The notes beneath the pieces were generated by a model. It saw only the letters and a program-made list of their open reading frames with translations, searched no databases and had not been told where the DNA came from. This document shows positions 55,196 to 64,000 of a stretch of 64,000 nt of DNA, one piece after another. Numbering within the stretch: position 1 is the stretch's first letter; every line of letters starts with the position of its first letter. This DNA is from Fodinibius halophilus (GTDB taxonomy: Bacteria; Bacteroidota; Rhodothermia; Balneolales; Balneolaceae). The position numbers and the translations under genes are program-made. Location: the NCBI RefSeq assembly GCF_011059105.1, contig NZ_JAALLS010000005.1, positions 62,001-126,000 on the forward strand, read 5' to 3'.

Positions 55196-55224
55196 AAATA
55201 GTTATTAACTAATTATAACTATTT
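55196..55224. repeat. AT-rich hairpin between giants 2 and 3
   Basis: AAATAGTTAT (55196-55205) pairs with ATAACTATTT (55215-55224). It lies 20 bases after the stop of giant 2; no T tract follows. Confidence 0.4.
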
Positions 55225-55286
55225 AGCAGGGCTCTGTTCTTTATATTAGTTACTAAATATACATATCAGGCCTATTACTTTCGTTG

Positions 55287-58200
55287 ATGCAAATAAACAA
55301 CAGTTTATACCAACGGTATTGGAATCATCTACTTTCTGGAACCCTGCTATTCTTTTTCATCCTATTTTTGGGTGAAACAGTTTTAGCACAATTTAATAAC
55401 GGATACAACTTTCGAAAACGTATCCAGATCAACGATTCACAGGTTTCCGGCACACAGCCTCTCTCAAACTTTCCTACCCTCGTTAATATCACCAATACTG
55501 ATTTAAGATCCGCAGCCAATGGGGGGTTCGTTGAAAACGGCAATGGTTTTGATATTATCTTTACCGCCGACGATGGGAGCACCCAACTGAATCATCAGCT
55601 GGAATCGTATGACGCTACGACCGGTGAAATAACCGCCTGGGTACAAGTTCCTGCTCTCGCAGCACAAAACAATACTTATATCTATGTCTATTATGGAAAC
55701 ACCAGTGTAAGTACAGATCCTTCGGTACCAACAACCTGGGATTCCAACTATCAAATGGTACAACATTTTAATAACAGTTTTCTGGATGCAACTGCTAATA
55801 ACAACGACGGAACAAATAATGGCACTACCGATATAGCCGGTCAAATTTTGCGCGCCCGTGATTTTAATGGTTCTAACAATTTTGTTGAAGTTGGTGATGA
55901 TCCATCCTTATCTATTACAAATCAGATTACGATTTCAATGTGGGTATATGGGGATACCTTCTCTAACACCCCGGACCTAGTAACAAAAGGGGATTACACC
56001 CAATCATATTCAACATGGATACGCAGCCAAGAAACTGTACGTTTTGCAATTAACAACAACTTTTTCACTAGTAATAGCACTATCAATGTAGGAACCTGGA
56101 ATTACTTAACCTTTACCTACGACCAAAACCAGTGGAATATCTTTATTGATGGAGCCCAAGACGCCACTGGTAACTATACTGCCCCCATCAATGACCCCAA
56201 TAACACCCCGCTCTTTATATCAACTGGCCCCCCTCCCAATGATTATCCCCTGGATGGACGCATAGACGAAGTTCGAATCTCAAACACGGCTCGTTCAGCG
56301 GATTGGATCGCCACCGAATACAATAACCAAAATAATCCGGGTAGTTTTCTCTCACTTGTTAACGACCCTTCGGAATTAAGTAATATTGAAAACCTGGCCA
56401 AAGCCTATAATGTAGGCTCTCCTCCCATTAATATTACATCAACATTGACCGTAGATGATTATGATGATGCCACTATACAAAGTGCAACCGTCCAGATAAC
56501 CACGAATTATGCTACAAATGATGTGCTGGCATTTAGTGATCAAAATGGGATCACCGGCTCCTGGAATTCAGGATCGGGCACACTAACCCTCAGCGGAAAT
56601 GCTACCCCGGCCGAATATGAAGCAGCATTACGTTCGGTAACTTTTGAAAACAGCAGTAGCTCACCCAGTCAGTCGCCCCGCACCATTGAGTTTAAAGTAA
56701 ATGACGGTACTGATGATAGTAACGTGCAGAGCAGGCAAATCTACATCCCTTCTATTAATGATCTGTCAGCTGATATTAATAATGTTGTATTTCACTTTTC
56801 TGCATTAGATGTAGATGGAGATCTAGACACAAATGACCAACCTGCTGACAACACGTCCATAACCCCTTGGTCCGACCGATCTGTAAGTGCCGCCGGCAGT
56901 ACCGATCTCTCTTTCAGCAACGGGACATCAGCCGAACAGGCATTATTTTTTGATAACAGTGCAGCAATGGGCGAGCGGGGAGGCTTACTGTACGACGGTA
57001 CCGATGATTCGTATACCCGCAGTTCAGATAGTGAAATAAACATAGGTAACTTTAATCAAAAGTCATTCGCTGCAGTTTTTAGAACCGGTAACGACATATC
57101 AAGTGATCAGGTTATTTACGAGCAGGGAACCACAAATCGAGGGTACCTGATAGGGATATTTAATGGCCACCTCTATACTTATGCCTGGAACCACAACGGT
57201 TGGTCTGCCGGAGAACAGGATAAATCAATAGATTTGGGCCAAGTACAGCCCTATACCAGTTATATCGTTATTGCCAGCCACGATGCTACTGCAGGCTCAC
57301 TGTCGAACCGAACTTGGTCGGCCAATGTTAACGGAGGCACAATCCAGGTTTTAAATAATACCGATATCCAACAATCTCATAATAGTGCTCCTGAAATAGC
57401 TGCCTCCAATGGAGCCTTAGACCCTGTAAATTTTCAGAGCGTAACTGGGGCAAACTTTGACGGCTACATAGCAGAATTTGTCTCTTGGAATCAATCACTT
57501 TCCAACGCTCTTTTTTCGGAAGTATTCAACATTCTCGACCAGCGATGGAGTAACGAAGCTCCTCAGCTTTCCAATATCGAAAGTAGCAGTGTCAGTTACA
57601 CCGAGGGAGACCCGGCTACTTCTCTCACATCAACAATTACAATATCCGATAATGATAATACTGTACTTGACAGTGCCCGCGTTGTCATAAGCAACAACTT
57701 TGTGTCCTCCGAAGACGTCCTTTCTTTTACCGATGCCAATGGCATAACAGGCACCTACAACAGTTCCACCGGGGAACTGTTTCTAAGCGGTACCAGTTCA
57801 CTCAGCAATTACCAGGCGGCATTGCAATCTATTACCTATGAAAATACGAATAATGTTGATCCCGCTACCAATAGCCGTACAATAAGTTTTACCGTATACG
57901 ACTGGGACGACCCAAGCAATACCCTGACCAGAGACATTACCATCACCCCGATAAACAGCCTGCCCTCGCTAAGTAATATCGAGACTACTACCCTTACCTA
58001 TACCGAAGGCGATGGAAATACTCCGGTAACCTCCTCTATTACAGTTAGTGATACGGACAACAGTTCCATGCAAAGTGCCACCATCCAAATTACCGCCAAC
58101 TATTCGCAGGGAGAAGACCTCTTGGATTTTGTGGATGCAAACGGAATCACCAGCAGCTGGAACAGTTCAACAGGCACCCTTACTCTTTCAGGCAGTGCAT

Positions 58201-61200
58201 CAACAGCTGATTACCAAACAGCATTACGAAATGTAACCTACAATAACCTGAGCGCAGTTCCATCCACCGACAATCGCACCGTCACCTTTACGGTAAATGA
58301 TGGACTTGATCCAAGCAACAGTCAAAATCGTACCATATCAATAACCCCTACCAACGACATACCTGTACTTAACAATTTAGAATCAACGCTTCTTCAAGTT
58401 AAAGCCAGTGATCCGCCTGAACAAATCACCTCTGCTATTACCGTTGAGGATGCCGATGACCAAGATATTGAAAGTGCTACTATCCAGATATCTAACAACT
58501 ACCTAAGCAGCGAAGACCAGCTCAACTTTACCGACATCCTGGGTATCAGTGGCAGCTGGAACTCCAGCACCGGTACGCTCACACTCACGGGAACTTCGAG
58601 CTTGAGTAACTATACCACAGCTTTGCGTTCCATAACGTATGATAATACCGCTTCGACCCCCTCTCCGGCAACACGTACCATTAGTTTTACCGTTAACGAT
58701 GGGGATGCAAACAGCAGTACCGTAAGCCGAGATATCGCACTAAGTGCCGTGCGTTCCATTTCTGGATTACAGCTTTGGCTCAAAGGAGATGCCGGTGTTA
58801 CTCTTAGTGGAAGTGATGTTACTACCTGGGAAGATCAAAGTGGAAATACCCGCCACTTCTCCTCTGCAGCAGCCTCTAACAAGCCCCAGTATGCTACCAA
58901 TATAACCTCGCTTAATAATCAATCAGCTATTGAATTTGATGGCGGCGGCGACTTCCTTGAAGATGCTGACGGAGAAGCTTACATCAATGGACTAACAGAA
59001 TATACCCTTTTCTTCGTTATCCAATCCGACCAAACCAATGTAAATCGCGGTTTTTGGGATACAGAAGACCCGGACAATCGAGATGAGGTTTTTACTATTC
59101 GATATGATGCAGCAGGTGCTAATGCCGGAGCTAACGATCTCATAAAAGCCGGTATTCTGGGTAACAGCCCCGACAACCAACTTGAAAGTTTTTCTGACAT
59201 CCAAACCACCCAGGGGCAGATACTCTCCTATGACTGGAAAAGCAATGAAGAATACAACCTGGTCGTGGATGGGGTTCTCAATAATCCCAGCGCCATTAGT
59301 TCTCCCCCCACTGGTACTTTATCTAATGCTACCAAAGTGCTGGTTGGCCAAGGAGCTAAAGACGGAGCATCCCAAAGCTGGGATGGATATATCGCTGAAG
59401 TTATTTTATACGATCGTTTTTTAAGTGAAAACGAACGCGAATCCATAGAAGATTACTTGTCCGAGAAGTATAATATTTCTATCCGATTAATAGGCAAAGC
59501 TACCGGTGGCGAAAATATATCTGCCGACACTTATAGCTCGGGTACATATACCTCACTCTCGGGACCACGCCTGCGAGAAGATTTTCGAGGCGAACTCACC
59601 CAGGGTAATACCATTGTCTTTGAAGCACCCAGTGGGTTTGAATGGGATACCGGCGGTTCTAGCCCAAGCGTTAGCATCCAACCGGCCTATGGCAACAGTA
59701 CTAACCTGGATATCTCTTTTACCAGCCGTACAGCCCAGCAAATTACCTTTACGGTAGACGCAGAGTCAAACTCACCCAGCAAACCCGGCGAGGCTCTATT
59801 CAGCGGGTTACGTATACGACCAACTACAGGTACCCTGCCCAATTCCGGTACTATTACCAACAGCGGCAGCACAGGGCCCGGGGGCACTACCAATTATGGA
59901 AACATCATTATGGTGCCTGGTGCCCCGGCATTACTAAATTATGTACAGTCTCCAACCGATAGTCCTGTCAATCAAGCAATTTCACCGGCTATTGCCATAG
60001 AAGTAACCGACCAGTTTGGTAATACCATTGAACAAAGTGGTACCAATATTTCAATTACACTAAGTTCGGGAGCAGGAAACCTCACAGGTACTACCACCCA
60101 AGCAACCAATGCTAATGGTCTTGTCTATTTTAATGATCTTAAAATAGATCAAACAGGTACAAAAAAATTAACCGTAAATTCTTCCGGTCTTCCGAACAAT
60201 GAAAGCAGTGCTTTCGACATCAATATGCCGGGCGCCCTGGCAAGTTTTGAGATTGAAAAAGTTGGAGGCGGCATAATTCCACCACAAACAGCCGGCACTT
60301 CATTTGATATTAAGATATCCGCTATTGACGGTACCGGTTCTGTTGATACTGACTTTAACGGAAGTGTAGATATCTCTTCCAGCGGTATGTTAAGTGATGG
60401 CGGAGGCACCACCCCGTCATTTACAAATGGAGTACTCTCTTCACACGCTATTACAATCTCCAACACCGGAGACTTTACCATCACAGCCACGAACTCCAAT
60501 GGCAGTGAAAATGGTACCAGCAACTCATTTACCGTTAATGCCGGTGCTGCCAACAAAACAACATCACTAATCTCAGCCAGCCCCACCTATATAGCTAATG
60601 ATGGATCTTCAACATCAACCATAACCGTACAACTACGAGACTCTGAAGGAAATAACTTGCAATCCGGTGGCGAAAACGTTTCCCTTTCTACAAATGCCGG
60701 TTCGCTGGGCAGCGTCACCGATAATAGTGATGGCACATACACAGCTACTCTTACTTCGTCCACTAATAACGAAACAGCAACCATCACCGGAACCCTCAAT
60801 AGCGAAACCATTACTGATAATGAAGAGGTAACCTTTACCCAATTTGATGCCATCTGGGAAGGAACACTGGGGGGCGACCCTTCAGCTGAACAATGGAGTA
60901 ATGGGGCAAACTGGAACACAGGTACTGTTCCTCAAACCGGTGATGCGGTGCTAGTTCCTGCAGATCCTGCTGTCGGTAACCTGTACCCGGTAATTCAGAG
61001 TGCAGACCAGACCGTCAACGTATTGATTATTGAAAATGGAGCTGATGTAAGCGTTGGCGGCGGACAAACACTCACAGTAAATGACGATTTAAGTGGAGGC
61101 GGCGATATAAATGGAAGTAACAGTGCTAATCTTGAGGTCGGCGGCGACCTTACAATCCAGGATCTGCAAATTGGTAATGTTCTGCTCAACGGAACTTCAT

Positions 61201-62918
61201 TACAGCAGGTAGAAAACACCAACCAGTTTACAAATCTCGAGATCGATAATTCCAACAATGTTGAAGTCAATCAAAATATATTCGTAGACGGCACCCTCAC
61301 CCTAACAGCCGGCAACCTTATTATACCATCAGGGTATAACTTAATTGCCAACGACCAATCGGTAACATCAGGTGCCCTTACATTTAAAAGAGCTCTCACA
61401 GGGGTCGAAGGTTGGCGTATGATATCCTCCCCGGTAGCCTCTACCTATAGCGACCTCCTCGACGGCACTATTACCCAGGGATACTCAGGAGCATTTTACG
61501 ATGCCGATGTAGCTCCCCATGATACCCTTCAACCCAACGTGCTTTGGTATGACGAAACCCACCAAGGTACCGACAATCAGCGGTGGCGGGCCCCTGCCAG
61601 TGCATCCCAATCATTAACAGAAGCCAGAGGATTATTTGTTTACATTTTTGGGGATGTTCAAAACGATAGCCGCTACAACGAAGAATTGCCCGACACCCTC
61701 GAAGTTACAGGCACCGAATTCAATGGCAACGGAAGCGAAGTTGATTTCGGAATTACCTATACGGCTACGGCCGATACCGGTTGGAATTTAGTAGGTAACC
61801 CATATGGAGCCACTCTTGATTGGGATGAAAAAGCAACATGGACAAAAACCAATGTTAATCAAACTATTTATGTTTGGGATCCCAATGCTAATGGCGGCAA
61901 TGGAAACTTTCTTACCTGGAACGGGCAAATTGGCTCACTCGGCAGCGGTCTCATTGCCCCATTCCAGGCATTCTGGGTTAAAGCCAGCGGCACCACTCCA
62001 TCCTTGACAGTTTCAGAACAAAACAAAACAACAGATGGGATTTTCAGAAGGAAAGAACAAATACAAAACCCCCTGCCCAAACTCACTTTTAAACTTGAAG
62101 CCGAACAACTGCGAGGCATCCAGCAGAAAGTTTACATGATGTTTGATGATAATGCCAAACGTGGGCTGGATAAAAAAGATGGCTACCGTATGTTCCCCTT
62201 CGGGCAAAATTTTTTAGAGTTGTACTTTAAAAAAAGTAATGGGGCACAGCTTAGTATCGAAAATCTCCCCCGCGATTTTGACCACCGGTATGAACTAGCT
62301 ATGCAAGTAGGTGGCATAACAGAAGGCAAACCACTAGACGGTAACCTTAGCCTATCCTGGCCAACAATAGAAAATATCCCGTCAGAATGGATGCTCAAAC
62401 TAAAAGATAATCTGACCGGCAAAGAAGTTAACCTACGCAAACAATCGTTCTACTCTTTTCACCATCAGGGGCAGAACTCAAAACAAAAAGCGCGTATTGC
62501 CAAAAACGTTAATACCACCCCCGATAAGCCCATAGTACTGCTCGACCCTTTGGCACGTTCTAACAAGCCCATCTCAAAAGAAAAATCAACTGGTAATAAC
62601 AGCCGCTTCACGTTGATAATTACCACAAAAGAAATTGAAGCAAAGATTCCCAGTAAATTCAAGCTCAAACAAAATTACCCCAATCCTTTTAATCCCGAAA
62701 CAAAAATTGAGTTTGGATTACCCGAAAAAAGTAGAGCCACCATTGAGATATACGATATCTTGGGACGACGTATTGTTACCTTAGCAAGAGATAAAACATA
62801 TCCCGCAGGATTTCATACCATTTCCTGGACCCCTAATAACCTGGCCAGCGGGGTCTACTTATACCGAATTCGTACAGAGCAACGTGCTATCACCAAAAAG
62901 ATGACCTATATAAAATAA
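55287..62918 (+). CDS. Giant T9SS-exported surface protein 3 with DUF2341, LamG, cadherin-like and Ig domains
   Basis: 2543 residues from ATG 55287 (a TTG lies one codon earlier). Signal peptide to LAQ. Domains in order: DUF2341-like (37-150), LamG/concanavalin-type (155-345), a first cadherin/VCBS-type repeat at about 365-490, a second LamG-like region (490-755), three more repeats beginning LSNIESSSVSYTEGD, LSNIETTTLTYTEGD and LNNLESTLLQVKASD near 760, 895 and 1028, a third LamG-like region (about 1157-1395), a giant-2-like domain (about 1398-1530), invasin-type Ig repeats (1548-1850), a NWNTGTVPQTGDAVL module near 1875, the shared GWRMISSPV module near 2042, and the T9SS sorting tail (NYPNPFNPETKIEF, YDILGR). 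LamG and Ig domains suggest carbohydrate or surface binding. Confidence 0.88.
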   Translation: MQINNSLYQRYWNHLLSGTLLFFFILFLGETVLAQFNNGYNFRKRIQINDSQVSGTQPLSNFPTLVNITNTDLRSAANGGFVENGNGFDIIFTADDGSTQLNHQLESYDATTGEITAWVQVPALAAQNNTYIYVYYGNTSVSTDPSVPTTWDSNYQMVQHFNNSFLDATANNNDGTNNGTTDIAGQILRARDFNGSNNFVEVGDDPSLSITNQITISMWVYGDTFSNTPDLVTKGDYTQSYSTWIRSQETVRFAINNNFFTSNSTINVGTWNYLTFTYDQNQWNIFIDGAQDATGNYTAPINDPNNTPLFISTGPPPNDYPLDGRIDEVRISNTARSADWIATEYNNQNNPGSFLSLVNDPSELSNIENLAKAYNVGSPPINITSTLTVDDYDDATIQSATVQITTNYATNDVLAFSDQNGITGSWNSGSGTLTLSGNATPAEYEAALRSVTFENSSSSPSQSPRTIEFKVNDGTDDSNVQSRQIYIPSINDLSADINNVVFHFSALDVDGDLDTNDQPADNTSITPWSDRSVSAAGSTDLSFSNGTSAEQALFFDNSAAMGERGGLLYDGTDDSYTRSSDSEINIGNFNQKSFAAVFRTGNDISSDQVIYEQGTTNRGYLIGIFNGHLYTYAWNHNGWSAGEQDKSIDLGQVQPYTSYIVIASHDATAGSLSNRTWSANVNGGTIQVLNNTDIQQSHNSAPEIAASNGALDPVNFQSVTGANFDGYIAEFVSWNQSLSNALFSEVFNILDQRWSNEAPQLSNIESSSVSYTEGDPATSLTSTITISDNDNTVLDSARVVISNNFVSSEDVLSFTDANGITGTYNSSTGELFLSGTSSLSNYQAALQSITYENTNNVDPATNSRTISFTVYDWDDPSNTLTRDITITPINSLPSLSNIETTTLTYTEGDGNTPVTSSITVSDTDNSSMQSATIQITANYSQGEDLLDFVDANGITSSWNSSTGTLTLSGSASTADYQTALRNVTYNNLSAVPSTDNRTVTFTVNDGLDPSNSQNRTISITPTNDIPVLNNLESTLLQVKASDPPEQITSAITVEDADDQDIESATIQISNNYLSSEDQLNFTDILGISGSWNSSTGTLTLTGTSSLSNYTTALRSITYDNTASTPSPATRTISFTVNDGDANSSTVSRDIALSAVRSISGLQLWLKGDAGVTLSGSDVTTWEDQSGNTRHFSSAAASNKPQYATNITSLNNQSAIEFDGGGDFLEDADGEAYINGLTEYTLFFVIQSDQTNVNRGFWDTEDPDNRDEVFTIRYDAAGANAGANDLIKAGILGNSPDNQLESFSDIQTTQGQILSYDWKSNEEYNLVVDGVLNNPSAISSPPTGTLSNATKVLVGQGAKDGASQSWDGYIAEVILYDRFLSENERESIEDYLSEKYNISIRLIGKATGGENISADTYSSGTYTSLSGPRLREDFRGELTQGNTIVFEAPSGFEWDTGGSSPSVSIQPAYGNSTNLDISFTSRTAQQITFTVDAESNSPSKPGEALFSGLRIRPTTGTLPNSGTITNSGSTGPGGTTNYGNIIMVPGAPALLNYVQSPTDSPVNQAISPAIAIEVTDQFGNTIEQSGTNISITLSSGAGNLTGTTTQATNANGLVYFNDLKIDQTGTKKLTVNSSGLPNNESSAFDINMPGALASFEIEKVGGGIIPPQTAGTSFDIKISAIDGTGSVDTDFNGSVDISSSGMLSDGGGTTPSFTNGVLSSHAITISNTGDFTITATNSNGSENGTSNSFTVNAGAANKTTSLISASPTYIANDGSSTSTITVQLRDSEGNNLQSGGENVSLSTNAGSLGSVTDNSDGTYTATLTSSTNNETATITGTLNSETITDNEEVTFTQFDAIWEGTLGGDPSAEQWSNGANWNTGTVPQTGDAVLVPADPAVGNLYPVIQSADQTVNVLIIENGADVSVGGGQTLTVNDDLSGGGDINGSNSANLEVGGDLTIQDLQIGNVLLNGTSLQQVENTNQFTNLEIDNSNNVEVNQNIFVDGTLTLTAGNLIIPSGYNLIANDQSVTSGALTFKRALTGVEGWRMISSPVASTYSDLLDGTITQGYSGAFYDADVAPHDTLQPNVLWYDETHQGTDNQRWRAPASASQSLTEARGLFVYIFGDVQNDSRYNEELPDTLEVTGTEFNGNGSEVDFGITYTATADTGWNLVGNPYGATLDWDEKATWTKTNVNQTIYVWDPNANGGNGNFLTWNGQIGSLGSGLIAPFQAFWVKASGTTPSLTVSEQNKTTDGIFRRKEQIQNPLPKLTFKLEAEQLRGIQQKVYMMFDDNAKRGLDKKDGYRMFPFGQNFLELYFKKSNGAQLSIENLPRDFDHRYELAMQVGGITEGKPLDGNLSLSWPTIENIPSEWMLKLKDNLTGKEVNLRKQSFYSFHHQGQNSKQKARIAKNVNTTPDKPIVLLDPLARSNKPISKEKSTGNNSRFTLIITTKEIEAKIPSKFKLKQNYPNPFNPETKIEFGLPEKSRATIEIYDILGRRIVTLARDKTYPAGFHTISWTPNNLASGVYLYRIRTEQRAITKKMTYIK

Positions 62919-63116
62919 TTTAATCTTTATTATTGACTTCTAATGAAGATTCTGTTCTAACAATGTTATAGTTAAATGTGGATTGGAGTCTACCATACCG
63001 CATGTACTAATAAACGTCTCGCTACATTTCTCTAAAAATTATGGGAAACTTTGTAACATCTTGCACGTTCACTACTCTTGTTAATAGGGACAGTCGTATA
63101 ATCATCTACAGACAAT

Positions 63117-63536
63117 ATGAATGACTACTCTGATATAATATTTTTGATGGGAGCAATGATTGTATTTTCAATGCTCACTGTACAAACTTTTCATTTATTT
63201 CAAATGAACAACCAAGTAAAAATAAATGGAGAAGTAGAGTACAATGCTATTGCCGTTGCACAAGACCAGGTTGATAAATTACGGTGGGCTCGAAATGAAA
63301 CCGAATTTGATACACTTAGATCCCAATATCCAAAAACGGTACGGGTACCTGTTCAAAACGAATCAATGAATTACAATGTAGGCATCGATGTAAATCAAAC
63401 TACAATTCCGAACTCAAATGTTGATACGCGGAAGATTACTATTGAAGTAACAAATAAGTATATGAAAAACAGGCCCAATGCAGCTGACGGTTCTCGGTCT
63501 GTGAAACTAGAGTTTCTTAAAAGCTTTGAAAATTAA
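63117..63536 (+). CDS. Pilin-like protein with one N-terminal membrane helix
   Basis: 139 residues. A single hydrophobic helix at about 8-25 (IIFLMGAMIVFSMLTVQTFH) with hardly any leader before it, then a soluble region with an amphipathic helix continuation (FHLFQMNNQVKINGEVEYNA) and beta strands. The form is like minor pilins or pseudopilins, but there is no G-F-T-L-x-E prepilin peptidase site, so a classical type IV pilin is not supported. It follows the third giant by 198 bases and precedes a similar protein by 16 bases. Confidence 0.65.
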   Translation: MNDYSDIIFLMGAMIVFSMLTVQTFHLFQMNNQVKINGEVEYNAIAVAQDQVDKLRWARNETEFDTLRSQYPKTVRVPVQNESMNYNVGIDVNQTTIPNSNVDTRKITIEVTNKYMKNRPNAADGSRSVKLEFLKSFEN

Positions 63537-63552
63537 ATAGGTTAATAAAACT

Positions 63553-64000
63553 ATGAATGCCGGAATAACAACCAGTTTTATCGTTGGAGGCTTGCTTCTG
63601 TTGGCCATGCTACAGTTTAGTGGCAAGGTGTTCCAAAATTCTGCCGAAATCACCCTCGACATGAACAACAAGAACCAGGTCGTCACCATACGACATATGT
63701 TAGAGCACGATTTCAGTCGTATCGGTCTTGGTACGAACAGTAGTATAAATAGTTTTTCTCCCCCCAATAGAATTAACTTTACTGCAGATATTGCAGGGAA
63801 TGGACCGCGAACTATTGTCTGGAACTTTCAAGAAAATGCACCTGTCAATAGTACTTCTAACCCAAATGACCGTAAACTAATACGAACAGGGCCTGTTGAC
63901 AGCACTCCCGGTAATGCGAACACACAATTTGCAGTAGTTGATTTTTCTATTACTGCATTTAGTGATCATATTGGGAAAGATACTACTACAACTACAAACG
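63553..64000 (+). CDS. Second pilin-like protein, truncated by window end
   Basis: At least 149 residues, with no stop before the window edge. It starts MNAGITTSFIVGGLLLLAML: a hydrophobic helix at about 8-21 followed by a polar alpha region (RHMLEHDFSRIGLG) that resembles PilW/minor pilins, then beta-rich sequence (SSINSFSPPNRINFTADIAG). It lies 16 bases after the previous pilin-like gene, so the two are probably co-transcribed and more genes of the set may follow. No prepilin cleavage motif is seen. Confidence 0.62.
   Translation, partial: MNAGITTSFIVGGLLLLAMLQFSGKVFQNSAEITLDMNNKNQVVTIRHMLEHDFSRIGLGTNSSINSFSPPNRINFTADIAGNGPRTIVWNFQENAPVNSTSNPNDRKLIRTGPVDSTPGNANTQFAVVDFSITAFSDHIGKDTTTTTN

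Noticed and set aside
63117-63536. Classical type IV pilin
   Set aside because: There is no short positively charged leader with Gly before a Phe and a Glu at +5, so only a pilin-like layout is claimed.

Overview
The window looks like a chromosome segment of a Balneolota/Rhodothermota-type bacterium (Bacteroidota-related). This is inferred from several things seen in the sequence: three giant surface proteins ending in a type IX secretion (T9SS) sorting domain (YDILGR), a DUF4835/PorD-like protein, a PorV-like barrel, a TAnnTTTG-type promoter before the tRNAs, few Shine-Dalgarno sequences, some TTG starts, and intergenic repeats of the GTCATCCTGAAC...TTCAGGATCTC type common in that group.

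Layout. 1-2570: the start of a secreted beta-propeller-like protein (reverse strand, cut by the window edge), a family 2 glycosyltransferase, and a Pro-Arg-Cys-Asp tRNA cluster with promoter and terminator. 2589-8432: a redox/detoxification region. A Crp/Fnr regulator, an azoreductase and an AhpD-like protein share matching FNR-type boxes; a SufR-like Fe-S regulator is divergent from a superoxide dismutase; then come a frameshifted FMN reductase, an arylamine N-acetyltransferase and a tautomerase. 8433-9594 is a repeat desert. 9595-21002: MgtC/DUF4010 membrane protein, tandem universal stress protein, glycosyltransferase plus methyltransferase, MerR-like regulator, metallo-beta-lactamase-fold hydrolase, a 1126-residue DUF4175 protein, a HAD phosphatase, a decayed four-helix-bundle gene, and a BatA-like VWA protein. 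21003-30355: glycerate 2-kinase, cysC, cysQ and two SLC13/TrkA-C permeases (probably sulfate uptake and assimilation), separated by repeat-rich gaps. A four-helix-bundle gene framed by perfect 28-bp inverted repeats sits between cysQ and cysC.

30356-34219: an outer-membrane trio, namely a ComEA-like HhH barrel protein coupled to a PorV-like barrel, divergent from a DUF4835/PorD-like protein. 34402-41792: fixABCX (electron-transfer flavoprotein, quinone oxidoreductase and ferredoxin) followed, after a repeat cluster and a small carboxypeptidase-regulatory-like protein, by two acyl-CoA dehydrogenases, one resembling glutaryl-CoA dehydrogenase. 42032-45826: a solitary GIY-YIG protein and an rfbADCB dTDP-rhamnose operon. 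46074-64000: three tandem giant T9SS-exported proteins (1213, 1724 and 2543 residues) sharing C-terminal modules, followed by two short proteins with one N-terminal membrane helix that resemble minor pilins, the second cut by the window end.

The most unusual items are: the FNR-type box and promoter geometry shared by the azoreductase and AhpD-like genes; the four-helix-bundle unit with perfect terminal inverted repeats plus a decayed relative; two ~142-bp MITE-like elements; a one-base frameshift in the FMN reductase; seven exact 63-bp repeats in the first giant protein; and the giant-protein/pilin-like locus at the right end. I see no CRISPR array, prophage, rRNA gene or transposase.
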